This document shows positions 1-57,790 of a stretch of DNA of 64,000 nt, one piece after another. The stretch lies in assembly GCA_964007475.1 (NCBI GenBank), contig OZ023273.1, positions 128,086,732 to 128,150,731 of the forward strand, given 5' to 3'. A model generated the notes under the pieces. It saw nothing but the letters and a program-made list of their open reading frames with translations. It made no database searches and was not told the DNA's origin. Position 1 is the first letter of the stretch. The number at the start of each line of letters is the position of its first letter. The translations under genes and the position numbers were made by a program. This stretch comes from Hybos culiciformis (Eukaryota > Arthropoda > Insecta > Diptera > Hybotidae).

Positions 1-629
1 ATATCTATGGTTTAAAAGTAAATTTTACTAAAAAGGATAAAATATTCCTTATTAGTAAAAATTGTCTAAATAAGAAAAAAAAAAAACTAAAATAAAATAA
101 AAAATAAAATGGGTGTAAAATAAATTGTGAAATCCTTAAAATTTTCTGCAAATTTTGCTATTTTTATCTTTTTAAGATATTATATGGGTATATTTTCTGT
201 ATAGAAATAAAATTTATTACCTGGTGATTAATGTTTCTAATTTTATTCTTTCGTAAACTGATTACAAATGTAAAATTCGAGAAATTTTTTTTTATAAAAA
301 TTTACACTAATGCTTGCCTAGATCAGCAAATTACAAAATTTTGAAGAATTTAAAGATTTTTTGACTAGAGGAAGAATGTATAAAATATAAAAAGTAATTC
401 GATTGTTTAGTTAGAAGTGAGCAATTAAATATTAAATCAATGAAAATTAGAAACAGAAAGATATTGGAATTAGACTATATTTGCGTTTGCGAGTTCTTTT
501 TTTCAACAATAATGTGCACTTGGACTTAAAACTGACCTTTGAGCGGAACTGACGCGGAACTGACCTGTAAACATGCCTTTCTCATACAAAAAAAAGGAAA
601 AAAAAATAACTAACCTTTGCGAGTTTGCC

Positions 630-682
630 AGTTTGCAGACAAAAAAAGTTAGTTTGCAGACAAAAAAGGTCAGTTTGCAGAC
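630..682. repeat. 21 bp tandem repeat, 2.5 copies
   Basis: AGTTTGCAGACAAAAAA starts at 630 and 651, and a third AGTTTGCAGAC starts at 672. A related GAGTTTGCC word lies just upstream. Confidence 0.85.
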
Positions 683-2085
683 ATTATAGTTGCCAACTTT
701 TCTGCCTTTTCCTTGCTTTTTTCTGCCTTTTTTCTATTTTCAAAAGGTTGGTAATACAAATTTAAAAATAAACAAGATAAAAAAGAGTTTGTTTACACAT
801 CTTTTTTTTTTAAGTGTCAAAAAATAGAGTGTGTACGGGTTTCGTTAAGGTGGCCTTAGGAATAAACTTTTGCAGACAAGTGTAGATACGGTATTATTCC
901 AATTTAAAATAAACCTTACTCATCAACTTAAAGTCATCGAGCACACAAGAACTTTAAAAAAAACATACTTGCTATTAAAATGTATTTATTTATCTAGTCA
1001 TTATGATATTATGTACATAATGTTATAGTATGTTCATATGTTCTGAAATATATTTAACAAAAAAGTCATATTATCTGGACAGAGAAAAAAAAAGAATTAA
1101 GATCCATTCTAAAAAAAAAAAATGATCCATTTTTCAGAATTTCCCGTTGTTTTTGTTAAAAAAAAAAAAAAAACACTTTTTAAAAACAATGATGCCAAAA
1201 GCTTTTTAAAAATCCCACAAATAATAATAAAAAATTGCGTCGTTTTTTGTTAAATTTACTACTCTTCATATATTTATTTTTATTTATTTTTTTTGTTTTT
1301 TTGGTAGAAAAAGTATTGATTGCCAATAAACATTTAATCGTTTTACTCTCAATTGATCATCTACCAAGCAGATGAAAAAATAAAAAAAAAATAAAGTTGA
1401 ACAAAAATATAATTTCAAAAAAAAAAAAAATAATTTTTTTTCCTGTTCTAAAAATTAAATGCCGAAAAAACCAATAAAAGATATTTAATAAAAAAAAAAA
1501 AGTAGAAAAATTGAGGCCAACAACATTCATCGTTAGTAAACTTTTATAATATTTTTTTTTTTTTGCTGTTGAATATTGAAAACGCTTTTAAATATCGAAA
1601 ATATATCGAATGTGCTGATAGGAAACTATTGATATTAATGCTTAAGAGCCCTCACTACGAAAAATTGGTTTTAGTTTTATGTCTTAGTTGTAGGGTTGAA
1701 ACAATCTTGTTTGAAATAATTTGTTAGAGAAGAGTTTCAATTTAATACCAGTTATATCAATTTTCTTTGCTGAATTTTCCTTTGATCCGAAAGTTTTCGT
1801 CTAATGTTTTATGCATCAAGCTCTAACGAATTTGCCTTATGTGCTTCTACTTGTTTTCTAAAATCATCATAAATTCCTTGAATTTAAGCGGATATCAACC
1901 AATCAACTTACGTATTTAACTATTTCGCGAGCAAACAACTTTAATTAGAGCATAGATAAATAAATAAACAATTTTTAGTATTTTAATAAATCGATTTATT
2001 ATTTGTAAATTCTCAGTCAAGAAATCCTGGTTAAGTTGGTACTCAATGTTCTTAATTTTAAGTTCTTTGGATAAAAATTGTTGGA

Positions 2086-2129
2086 AACAAACATATATAT
2101 AAACTTGAACAAACATATATATAAACTTG
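2086..2129. repeat. 22 bp tandem repeat, two copies
   Basis: AACAAACATATATATAAACTTG occurs at 2086-2107 and again without change at 2108-2129. Confidence 0.9.
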
Positions 2130-2618
2130 AAAAAAAACGAACATAACATAAACTATTTTGGTAGTCATTCATTTTTTCGAATATTTAGCGCAATTTTAAA
2201 ACACGTGAAAATCATACCACAAATGAAATCATCACTGCATTTCGCAGTAGTGTTAAACACATAGAATATAAATATTTTTATACTTGAAAACTAAAAACCG
2301 TTACATAAGTGTTTTTTTTTTAGTAAAATAAATCATATCAAAATTCAACTGCTGCCAAACTACGAGAATGAACACTCTAAAAAATAATCTCATAATAATC
2401 TTCCAATACACTTTGAGTACTTAAAGATTACTTAATTATATGTAAGTGAATAAAGGTTTAGATCTAAGGATTTCCTAGAAATAGTTGAGTAGAATAATTT
2501 GAAAACTTTTTTAATGACTTTTGTTAAATGAATTTTGGAGACTTTCATAGTGTTTTTTTAATTCAATTAATTTATTTTAATGCGTTGGGGATCGTTATGT
2601 TGTATTTAGTGCTATAGA

Positions 2619-3122
2619 ATTTTTTTTTTTTTTTTTTTATTAAAGTTACCAAATCACTAGGTGGGATACCTTTTATACTATAATAAGTATGGATTTGGTA
2701 ATGAGGACAGGAAGTTTAGACGGGATTAAAAAGTGGGACTGTTAGTAGGAAATCATTTACACTTTTCTTAAAGCGGCGCAAGTCGTAAATCAAGCGTCCA
2801 CCAGCTGTCGGAAACAACTTTAATGGGAGAGCATTCCACATTCGCGAGGTGCGAATTGAAAACGAATCTCCGAAGCTCGTTCTATCCCATCTGGGAATTT
2901 TTACGAAATATGGGTGTGACGTTGAAGCGGTACGTGTTTGGCGTGAAAATACTTGAAGTTGAGGAAGTAGGGCCTTTACTTCCAGGGAACACGTATCCAT
3001 TCCAACAAGGTATTTATAAAAAATGGACAGTGAACCTACATTACGACGGTGGTTAAGTGATGTTAATGAGCTGGTGGTTTGGTCATTGTTTATCAATCTA
3101 ATAGCCCTTCTCTGAATGGAAC
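2619..3122 (-). mobile_element. 5'-truncated non-LTR retrotransposon (LINE), copy 1
   Basis: Read on the minus strand, the frame at 3117-2716 runs QRRAIRLIN, HRRNVGSLSIFYKYLVG, STSHPYFVKIPRWDRTSFG, SFSIRTSRMWNALP and LRRFKKSVNDFLL, ending with a stop. This is the C-terminal end of the reverse-transcriptase protein of a Jockey/CR1-type LINE. A short 3' UTR follows and then a T run at 2619-2638, the poly(A) tail on the minus strand. Only the last ~500 bases are present, as expected of incomplete reverse transcription. The remaining frame is open, so the copy is fairly young. I could not find convincing target-site duplications. Confidence 0.85.
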
Positions 3123-3160
3123 ACTAAATGGAGTTTATATGCGTCAATACACATGCAATC

Positions 3161-3262
3161 ATTTAGATGCATCTGCGTAAATAATGTAAAAATTTAGATG
3201 CATCAGCGTATACAATGAAAAAATTTAGATGCATCAGCGTAAATAATGGAATCATTTAGATG
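3161..3262. repeat. 31 bp tandem repeat, about 3.3 copies
   Basis: ATTTAGATGCATCNGCGTA starts at 3161, 3192 and 3223, with a partial fourth copy at 3254. It lies directly beyond the 5'-truncated end of LINE copy 1. Confidence 0.9.
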
Positions 3263-3407
3263 TTTCGTATTGAATATTACGTAATACCTAAACAAACATA
3301 ATATCTCTCACAATATTTCAATACAGCCAAATACAAAAAAAAATGAGAAAAATGAGAAGAAAAAATATTTTCTCTTTGCAACTACCTCTCCCCTACGCAT
3401 TAAAACA

Positions 3408-3596
3408 GTATATTGGATATGTAAACAAAATTTGTTATACAACTCGTTCTATATTTACACAAAAATAAATTGACACTTGTCAATTTATATCAGTCGACCT
3501 GCGGTCTCGTGATATAAGTATTGACTCGTGCCAATGTATTTTTGTGTATCAGAACTCTTAATTAATAACAAATTTAGTTTACATATACAATAATCT
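3408..3596. repeat. large imperfect hairpin (foldback)
   Basis: The core arms TACACAAAAATAAATTGACAC and the inverse of GTGCCAATGTATTTTTGTGTA pair closely, extending inward to TATATCA/TGATATA around a loop GTCGACCTGCGGTCTCG. Outward, TATGTAAAC-AAATTTGTTAT pairs with its inverse near 3560-3590. The whole would fold into a stem of about 80 bases per side. Confidence 0.75.
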
Positions 3597-3681
3597 ACTA
3601 TACCTTTGATATTTACAATATTATACAACAAGATACTAAGAATATTTATTACTTGTGCTCTAAATTAAAACTTATCCAAGC

Positions 3682-3738
3682 TCTATCTTGTGAAATTAAT
3701 TCTATCTTGTGAAATTAATTTTATCTTGTGAAATTAAT
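3682..3738. repeat. 19 bp tandem repeat, three copies
   Basis: TCTATCTTGTGAAATTAAT starts at 3682 and 3701, and at 3720 with one change. Confidence 0.9.
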
Positions 3739-4553
3739 TCAATTACTACAAGAGTAGGTTAACGATGTATATTTTTATTTCATAATTATTTCAAGTATCC
3801 ATAAATTTGAAGAGATAATACTTTGTGGCGATATAAACCTGCGAAAGTGTTCATAAGAAAAAATAAACTAAATTTTGAATGCATATATTTAACGAAGTAG
3901 AAGTTTTACGTAAACTTAAACGTAAATATAAAATAAATGTAAAAAAAATCAAGAACAAAAACAGATTGAAGTTACCAGGATATTTTGCGGATTCAAAACT
4001 AAATGGTTAGTTTGAAACTAATAAGAAGTGTGCAATTAAGCTACTGTAGTATTTTCAAGATAACGTTATTAAGAAATCCTTTCTAATGGTACTTGCAGAT
4101 TTAACATTTTGCTTATTCCATATAAAACATCCAAAATTTTTTTTTTCAATTTCTTCAGAGTGTAAAATTGACATAAGCGTTAAAAAAAACTCTCTTTCAA
4201 ATTCTTGTATTTTTATTATCCTGATAGGATATATTCATTCAAATTATTATAGCCTTTTTAAATTTTATACATATAAACGAAAAAAAAAAAAAAGGGAAAT
4301 TGTTTTAATAACAGAATCGACTTTTTATCAAATTTAACAAGCTTTTTTATTTCTATGGTGTCCTTTACAAAATAATAAAATGAAAAAAAAATGGAATTTT
4401 TTGCGGCTATGAACATCATTTTTACTTTTATGCTTTATGCTTTTAAAAAATGGTAATCTACGAAAAAAATTAAACGGTTAAATTTAGAATATGTTGAAAT
4501 TGATTTTCTAAAAATTACAAGTTTTTTTTTTTTTTTTCAAAGTTGTTAAGTTT

Positions 4554-4591
4554 AACAAACCTGCAGAAATATAACAAACCTGCAGAAATAT
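4554..4591. repeat. 19 bp tandem repeat, two copies
   Basis: AACAAACCTGCAGAAATAT is perfectly duplicated. Confidence 0.9.
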
Positions 4592-4962
4592 AAAATTATT
4601 TTAATTTACCGCCCAGACAGACAGGTGTATTTTGATTTTTCACTTTTTCGCATTATAGCTTGAAGAATTCACTTTTCAACTAGTGCTTATTTTTTTTTTT
4701 TAAACAAACATTTTGTGAGATCCACTGATCTCGAAAGCAGCTATTCAATAAGTTATAGTAAATTTGACAAATGTAAATATAGGAATTTAGTTTATTGTAA
4801 TAGTACACCAAAAATTTCATAAAATACCACAATTTCATATTTTATAAGTATTCATGGTATCCATAGCCATTATAGTCTTTAATTTGATTAAATTGGAATA
4901 TTAAATGAATTATTATAGAAATAAATAATTATATAAATTTAATTTTTTTTTTTCTTTTTCAG

Positions 4963-51220
<46,258 letters not shown>

Positions 51221-51780
51221 TATTAGTATTAGTAGTCCTATTTTTCCAACCCTTAATTGAAATTAACATATAAATGTCACATCGCCTGCGCCTCGTCTCG
51301 ACTCGACAATTGGAAATATCAAACACATTTTATGGATGTAAAAAAATGGACACTAATTTTTGAAATACTTCTTAAAAGCATAATAACGATATAGTTTGAA
51401 ATTTTTTTTCACTTACAAAATTAACATTGGATACTTAATAAAAGAAATTAATATCAAGATCAAGATGTACCAGTGGAATTAATGGATTAAACATTGAAAA
51501 AAAAAATAGGAATACATTAGCTTTACTGTCATCAAGACTTAAACACTGAAATGACCTAATGTGTAAAATTCTTAAATCTTGAAAAGTAGAAGCTCACTTT
51601 ATAATAAAATGTGTGCAACTAAATAGGGCCAAATACAATTTTTAAGTAATCGTTATTACGACGTTAACAACGAAGTGGAATCATACGAAATTTAAAACAT
51701 TGTCTTCAATTATGACATTTGTATTTTCACATTATATAATATATTATGTTTTTTTGAAAAATAAATCTATAATTTTATTT
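51221..51780 (+). other. kn: probable kn 3' UTR
   Basis: No coding frame follows the TAA. An AATAAA hexamer at 51760-51765 followed by a T-rich stretch is a plausible poly(A) site for the longer transcript. In DNA this AT-rich the hexamer occurs by chance, so the 3' end is only a suggestion. Confidence 0.35.
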
Positions 51781-54429
51781 TTTAGTTTTTAAAATATGTT
51801 ATGCACACGCAGCAAGCCACATATTAAATGTTATCTTGAGTTGTAGAATTATACAAAGATAGTGCCTGTTCTATCTAAAATAATATCAAAATAAAAACCC
51901 ATAATAGGTAGTCTCCGAAAAAGATATCTATCTATATAAACATTATAATATAAAATACTGTGCAATAATCATTTTGTAGATATTTATATAATATTGAAGA
52001 GTTGGCTTAAACTTAAATGTTAAAAAAAGTTTACTTGGTGAGACTAATCTATACAATTTTGTCAGAATTTAGAAATTATTATATCAGAGCATAACAATTT
52101 TTTTATCTGATTATAAAAATATATGTAATATATTCATGTATGCAATATATAGAACTTATATATTTCCTATATTTTGGACAAAAACTATATAGAATATTTT
52201 AATGCAATTAAGCATAACATAATTTTTAAACTTTTTGATAATGCAAAAAATAAGTAACTCTAGCATTAAAGTCAACTCTTGAAAATTTCTAATTTTTCGA
52301 ATAATGTATGTAAATATTTCGTCATATCATACTATAAACTAAATTGTAATTTTCTAATAGATATTAATGAATTTAAAAAAAAAATTAGATAAATGATAAA
52401 CTATTAAAAAATTAAAAAATTAAATAAAATTAAAAATTAATTATACACCTACTGAAAATAATAAGATACTATAATAGCTTGAACTTAAATTCTTGTATAC
52501 GAAAATTGACAAAATTAAAATTTATATAAAATTTGAAAATCATTAATAACTCTACATAATGCACAATACACTTGACAGAAAACAATTATAGTCCCTAAAA
52601 GCATAATATTATTTTTGTTGTTTCAAATTAAATTATGAACCTCTAATACTCGAATTCTTACTAAACAACAAATATATTGATTTTTAAAATAATATATTAT
52701 GAAAAACAAGATAAAAAAAAATTTTAAATCAAATTAAAATATACGTTTCGACTTCGCCTGAACCTTAAGTTGAATGTAGAACCAAAATCAACCAAAATCA
52801 AAACATTCTTTAATTAATTCTTAATAAATTTAAAATCAATCGTTCAGGGCTGTCCAGAATCATTGTTGAAGAATTTGTCGGTTAAAAAAAATTATGTTAC
52901 AAGTTAAATCTTTGATCATGAAAATATTTCTCTACGTTCCGTATATTAAGTTAAATTAATTTCAAATATATCTATAGAATTTATCTTATTTTCCAAGAAA
53001 CATTTTTGCAAAATTGACTACGTTCGATTTTCTGTAAAGACTACGACATAGTTTGAAGAGAAAAAATTTTCAATAACTAAAAAGCAGCATAAAATCAAGC
53101 ATTATTTCAAAATATTGTCCTTAATAGCATAATAAATAATTGATTGAAACTGACATAATAGTTAAAAAAAACAATGTTAAAATTTTTATTTTGATACAAA
53201 ATACATTTTTGAATGTACTTTTAAAAAGTAATCAAAACAAAATTAAAATATTCACTTAGATCAAATTTTTCTTTATTTAAATTTTTAAACCAATATAAAA
53301 CACAATAATTGTAAATTACTCACATTGTAAAAATTAAACATAATTTAATTAAAAAAAAAAAAAGTTATTTACATATTCAAATTTTTAAATTAAACTATAA
53401 AGAATATCACTAGCAAATAAGAATAATTGTTGCATTTGTTTTAATAATAAATTTTATTAAATTAAAAATTAGAATATTTTCAATTTTAAAATTTATTAAA
53501 AAAAAATAATAAAAAAAAAAAATTAATAAATCAATTTAATTTTAGAAATTTTTTTATTTGCTAAATTATTGTACTTATGTAATTAATTATTAAAATAAAT
53601 AAAAATAATTAAATAATATTATTGTAAAATATTATTTATTAAAAAATATCACAAAATTCAAATTACGATAATATTTAATGAAAAAAAAAAAATTAATCTT
53701 TCAATTATGAAAAGAAATAAAAAAAAATTTATTAAAAATTTATATATTTTGTTTTATTTTTAAATAATCATTAGCTGTCCAAACCATGCTTGTATATGAT
53801 TTCACAAATCATCATCACAAATCATCAGTAATTTCAATTAACTATCTTGATTGTAATATAAAGAGTCTAATAGATGCACATGCACAACGTGAAACTTATA
53901 TTTCAGATGTTTAGAAACAGCAATTCAAAAGATAATAAAATAAAATGTAACTCAAATATAACAATAACAATAGTGAATATACCAAATGAGTTTCATTATA
54001 TTTGCCCATTTACATTATTATGACAAAATAGGACAAAGTCAGGGCGTTCCGGTTCCTTTTTTAACATATTCAATTATATTTGTACTAAGTTCCCTGTTAG
54101 CAAGCCTTTTTCATATTTTTTTTATTAGAAAAACATAGAACATATGATGAATAAAATATCTAAAACTGAAATTTTGTATATGAAAAATATATATTAAGAG
54201 GCCAATAGAGTTAAGTAAACTGTTCGTAGAAAATAGAAATCCTCTTATAAATAAGCCGATTTTAATAAATCAAAAAGATTTTTATAGATATTTCAAAAAA
54301 GAAAGCCGCGTGGTTTTTTTTAATTTTTTTCTTGCAAAATCGGCCTCTAAAAATTAAGTTGCTTCAAACATTATTCTGCGGGACAGGATAGAACCACAAA
54401 AAAATAAAAGTAAAAAAGGAAAAAATTAA
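51781..54429 (+). other. intergenic AT-rich DNA, nothing recognised
   Basis: Very AT-rich with poly(A), poly(T) and simple AT words. No coding frame, RNA gene or clear repeat boundary was seen. Confidence 0.6.
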
Positions 54430-54437
54430 CTAAAACT

Positions 54438-54841
54438 CAGAGTTGGGTTTTATACATGTATGGAACACTTCCATACGTATAATACGTTTCATACATTTAT
54501 TACGTATAATATGTGTATGTATAAACATAATAAACGGTTTTTTTTTAAATTTATCGGTTTTTTTTAATTTATTTTAAAAATAAATCTTTCTTAGGCTAAA
54601 ATTGTTAAACGAGAACCAAATTTTACTGAATCCATAACAATAACAAACAAACTATAATAAAATAAATTTATAAACAAATCAAAGCTGATTAATTTTTGAG
54701 TGTTTTGATTTAATTTTTTTATTTTAGTTTATCTTTTGAATGTATAATACGTTTGTAATTTACTCCACCTGTATTATACTTATGTATTATACGTATTTTA
54801 TTAAACGTATAATACTTAAGTATAATATTTCCCCAACACTG
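54438..54841. mobile_element. 404 bp hAT MITE
   Basis: The ends are CAGAGTTGGG and the inverse of CAGTGTTGGG (one mismatch in 10), flanked by a perfect 8 bp duplication CTAAAACT (54430-54437 and 54842-54849). Inside, palindromic words such as ACGTATAATACG and TACTTAAGTA recur near both ends. No coding frame. This belongs to a different family from the element at 41798. Confidence 0.92.
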
Positions 54842-55958
54842 CTAAAACTATTTACCGCACTAAGTGAGCGGGACAAATTTTTTTTTTATTTATTTTAATA
54901 GAATTTTAAAGAACTATTTTTTTTCATACATTTTTCGTAAATTTTTCTGATTTAAGTAAAGCGATCTCCGATGAAAGCTAAAACGAGCTAAAATTAAGCC
55001 TAGTTTTTGTTCGAAGTAAAGCCCAAATATTAATATTTATGGGTCTGGAAAGTTTAGTCGTATTCGTATTGTAATAAATTTCGCAAAAATTTAAGTTATC
55101 TTTATACCTACATGAATATTATATTTATGATGTTGCATTGAGAAACTCGTAGTTGATTAAAACTTTTAACTTCAATACATATGTATAGTTCATTGACGTG
55201 GTGGTGGTGGAATCCTTTTAGTTGCAATTTCACTTTGATAATATTATTATTTTATTTATATCAACAAATAACATATAATCAGAATTATAAAGAATATATT
55301 ACTTAGAAGGGTCATATGCAAACAAATTACTTAATTTTATTTTTTTAAATCATCATTGTCAAATTTCGATACACATAATTTTAAAATTATTAAATACTAT
55401 TATTGACAGAAACTCTTTCAACTAATTTCACTATATGATTAAAAAAAGCATCAAGAACATGATAAAAATATTAAAAATGTAAAAAGAAAAATGCTAAATT
55501 GTTACAATACTTTTAATAGAATTTTGTTGTCCGTTAATAAAAATATTGCAAAATATTCATTTATTAATTTTTTTTTTTTGAGGCGGATACTCCCAATTCT
55601 ATCATAAAAATTGAACTTCATAAATTTATTTGGCCATTAAAATGATATTCTATTAAAAATCATAAAAAATTATGTCAAGTTATGTTTTTTTTTAATGCTC
55701 CATTTCAATACAAAGTTAAAATATTTTTTGTTTTGCAAATGCCTTAAAAACAAAATTAGTCAACATAAAAACAGAACACTTACAAATCATATGTCGAAAT
55801 CATAAAATATCCATTAGTATGAAAAAAAAAAAACTTTTAATAATTTTGATATCTTTCTTTTTGTTACAATAAAAAAGTTAAAAAAAAAAATTTTTTGGTC
55901 CACTCTTTTTTAACCTAATTTATATCCAACACTAATTAATAATATATCAAAATCAAAT

Positions 55959-56468
55959 ACTCTTTTTTTACACGATTTTGAAATAACACGGTCCCCAAAA
56001 AAGATCAAAAAAATTTTTTTACACGAATTATTTCCTCTAACACGAATTCAAATTTTATTTTGTATATGAATTGTTGCAAACGTCTTCATTAGATTCAAGT
56101 TCTTCAGATGTGTTAAAATCAATTTTTGCCCAATCGTTAATAAACGTTCCCGCTTATTATCAAGAAGCGATGAAGATGAATAGCTTTAATAAACTTTCTA
56201 TTTTAATTCGGACTTTTTTATAATTATGAAGTCTTTGTTACTTATTTTATATTTTTTTAATAATAATATGTATGAATTATATTTTAGTTTTTAATATTTT
56301 TTTTTGCACGGTTTTTAGGACAAGATATAGCTCAGTTTTGCAACTTACACGGTTTTTTAAAGTTGTGGAACATATCCTCAATTTTAATATGTTCACCATG
56401 TCTTTTTTTACACGGTTTTTTAATTAGACGGTTTTCATTGGAACGTATCCACCGTCTAAAAAAAGAGT
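55959..56468. mobile_element. degenerate TIR element, possibly pogo/Tigger-like
   Basis: ACTCTTTTTTTACACG at the left is inverted as CGTCTAAAAAAAGAGT at the right. The words ACACGG and AGACGGTTTT recur near both ends. On the minus strand around 56165-56070 a short acidic frame reads INDWAKIDFNTSEELESNED, reminiscent of the acidic tail of pogo-type transposases, but it is too short to assign. The target duplication is not clear. It ends about 320 bases before the carrier gene. Confidence 0.5.
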
Positions 56469-56789
56469 TAGGGGTAATTAGATGGAAAACTTTAGTTTAG
56501 GTATTACATATTCAATTTCAATTTCAATATATGTGTTACTGAAAAACTGTTGTCGATCGCACAAGCATAAGCACAAGTATAATATAATACCTAATGTAAA
56601 AAAAAAAAAATTTGAAAAAAGTGTCCAATGTAAATTAAAAATACTAAAACAAAAAAAAAAATCAAAAAGTTTTGATTATACATATAATATATCAAAATCA
56701 TTCAGTGAAAATAACCATGTCACATTTTTGAAAATTTTAATAAATAAATAATTACAAACACTAATAATAAGTCGAAATAAATGCTCTAA

Positions 56790-57707
56790 ATGTCAAACAA
56801 AGAAGACTTTTCTCTCATTCCAAAAATAATCAATGGGGCGATTGCTGGTGCAGCTGGTGTTTCTTGTGTATTTCCACTTGATTTAGTAAAAACAAGAATG
56901 CAAAATCAACCAATTGGTCCTAATGGCGAGAGAATGTATAAAAATATAACTGATTGTTTTAGAAAAACTTACAGAAGTGATGGCCTCAGGGGAATGTATC
57001 GCGGAATGCATATTAATATTATTCTTATAGCTCCTGAAAAAGCTATTAAATTATCAGCTAATGATTATTTTTGCCACTTTTTGGCAACAGGAGAAAACAA
57101 ATTATCCTTACCTAGACAAATGTTGGCAGGTGCCCTGGCGGGATTCTGTCAAATTACAATCACAACACCCATGGACATATTTAAAATTCGTTTACAAGAT
57201 GCTGGTCGAATTGCTGCTTTAGCGAAAGAAGAGGGTAAAAAACCACAAGTAGTTACAACTAGAATGATATTCAATGACTTAGTTAAAGAAAGAGGTATTT
57301 TCGGAATCTACAAAGGGTTTTGGGTCACAGCTGCCCGCGATATTACATTTTCTACCTTGTATTTCCCACTTTTTGCATTTTTCAATAACTTAGGACCGAA
57401 AAAGACAGATGGTTCTGATGAACCTGTGCTTTGGTCTTCATTACTGGCAGGTTTCGTGGCAGGTATGTGTTCATCTCTTTGTGTTACTCCATTTGATGTT
57501 TGTGTAACTAGATTACAAGCTATTGCAACCAATAGAAGATATTACACAGGTGTTTTAGATTGTTTATGGAGTACATTTAAAGATGAAGGACCTACAGCAT
57601 TGTATAAAGGTGGACTAATGAGAGTTTGCGTAATATCACCTCTATTTGGTATAGCTCAGACTGTTTATGCTATGCAAGTTGCTGAAAAATTATTGGGAAT
57701 AAGTTAA
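56790..57707 (+). CDS. mitochondrial glutamate carrier (SLC25A18/A22-like), single exon
   Basis: The 305-residue product has the length and three-fold repeat of mitochondrial carriers. Signature motifs are PLDLVK (residues 29-34) with TRM, PMDIFK (127-132) with IRL, and a third, PFDVCV (234-239) with TRL. GMYRGMHINI, ARDITFSTLYFPLF (182-195) and PLFGIAQTVY point to the glutamate/H+ symporter subfamily of the inner membrane, which imports glutamate into the matrix. The start is firm: an in-frame TAA directly precedes this ATG. The last position of the third motif is Val where Lys or Arg is usual, removing one matrix-gate salt-bridge residue. The gene has no introns, so it may be a retrocopy or an intron-poor paralog, but the reading frame is intact and has its own poly(A) signal. 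It could be a divergent paralog rather than the main glutamate carrier. Confidence 0.95.
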   Translation: MSNKEDFSLIPKIINGAIAGAAGVSCVFPLDLVKTRMQNQPIGPNGERMYKNITDCFRKTYRSDGLRGMYRGMHINIILIAPEKAIKLSANDYFCHFLATGENKLSLPRQMLAGALAGFCQITITTPMDIFKIRLQDAGRIAALAKEEGKKPQVVTTRMIFNDLVKERGIFGIYKGFWVTAARDITFSTLYFPLFAFFNNLGPKKTDGSDEPVLWSSLLAGFVAGMCSSLCVTPFDVCVTRLQAIATNRRYYTGVLDCLWSTFKDEGPTALYKGGLMRVCVISPLFGIAQTVYAMQVAEKLLGIS

Positions 57708-57715
57708 ATGTTTGT

Positions 57716-57790
57716 AATAAATCGTAATAAATTAGATTATCTTTTTGTTTTGTTGTGATGACGTCTCTTTTTTTGTTGTTATTGATGTTT
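57716..57790 (+). promoter_or_regulatory. poly(A) signal and GU-rich downstream element of the carrier gene
   Basis: Two AATAAA hexamers (57716-57721 and 57726-57731) lie 9 and 19 bases after the stop codon. A T/GT-rich stretch at 57740-57790 follows, the arrangement expected of a cleavage and polyadenylation site. It supports a very short 3' UTR and a functioning gene. Confidence 0.7.

Larger units (their letters stand above)
1..4962 (+). other. non-coding AT-rich DNA upstream of first visible kn exon (probable kn intron)
   Basis: No kn exon or other convincing coding exon was found here. Because the exon at 4963 begins inside a codon behind a good acceptor, at least its 3' part is intron. 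Contents are a LINE tail (2619-3122), tandem repeats at 630, 2086, 3161, 3682 and 4554, a large imperfect hairpin (3408-3596) and many A/T homopolymers. Confidence 0.6.

Noticed and set aside
2823..3056. Plus-strand 77-residue frame
   Set aside because: It is antisense to the LINE reverse-transcriptase tail on the minus strand.
56482..56751. 89-residue frame just upstream of the carrier
   Set aside because: Lys/Asn/Ser-rich low complexity, no motif, and probably 5' UTR or intergenic DNA.
57308..57532. Minus-strand 74-residue open frame
   Set aside because: It lies antisense inside the clearly coding glutamate carrier gene.
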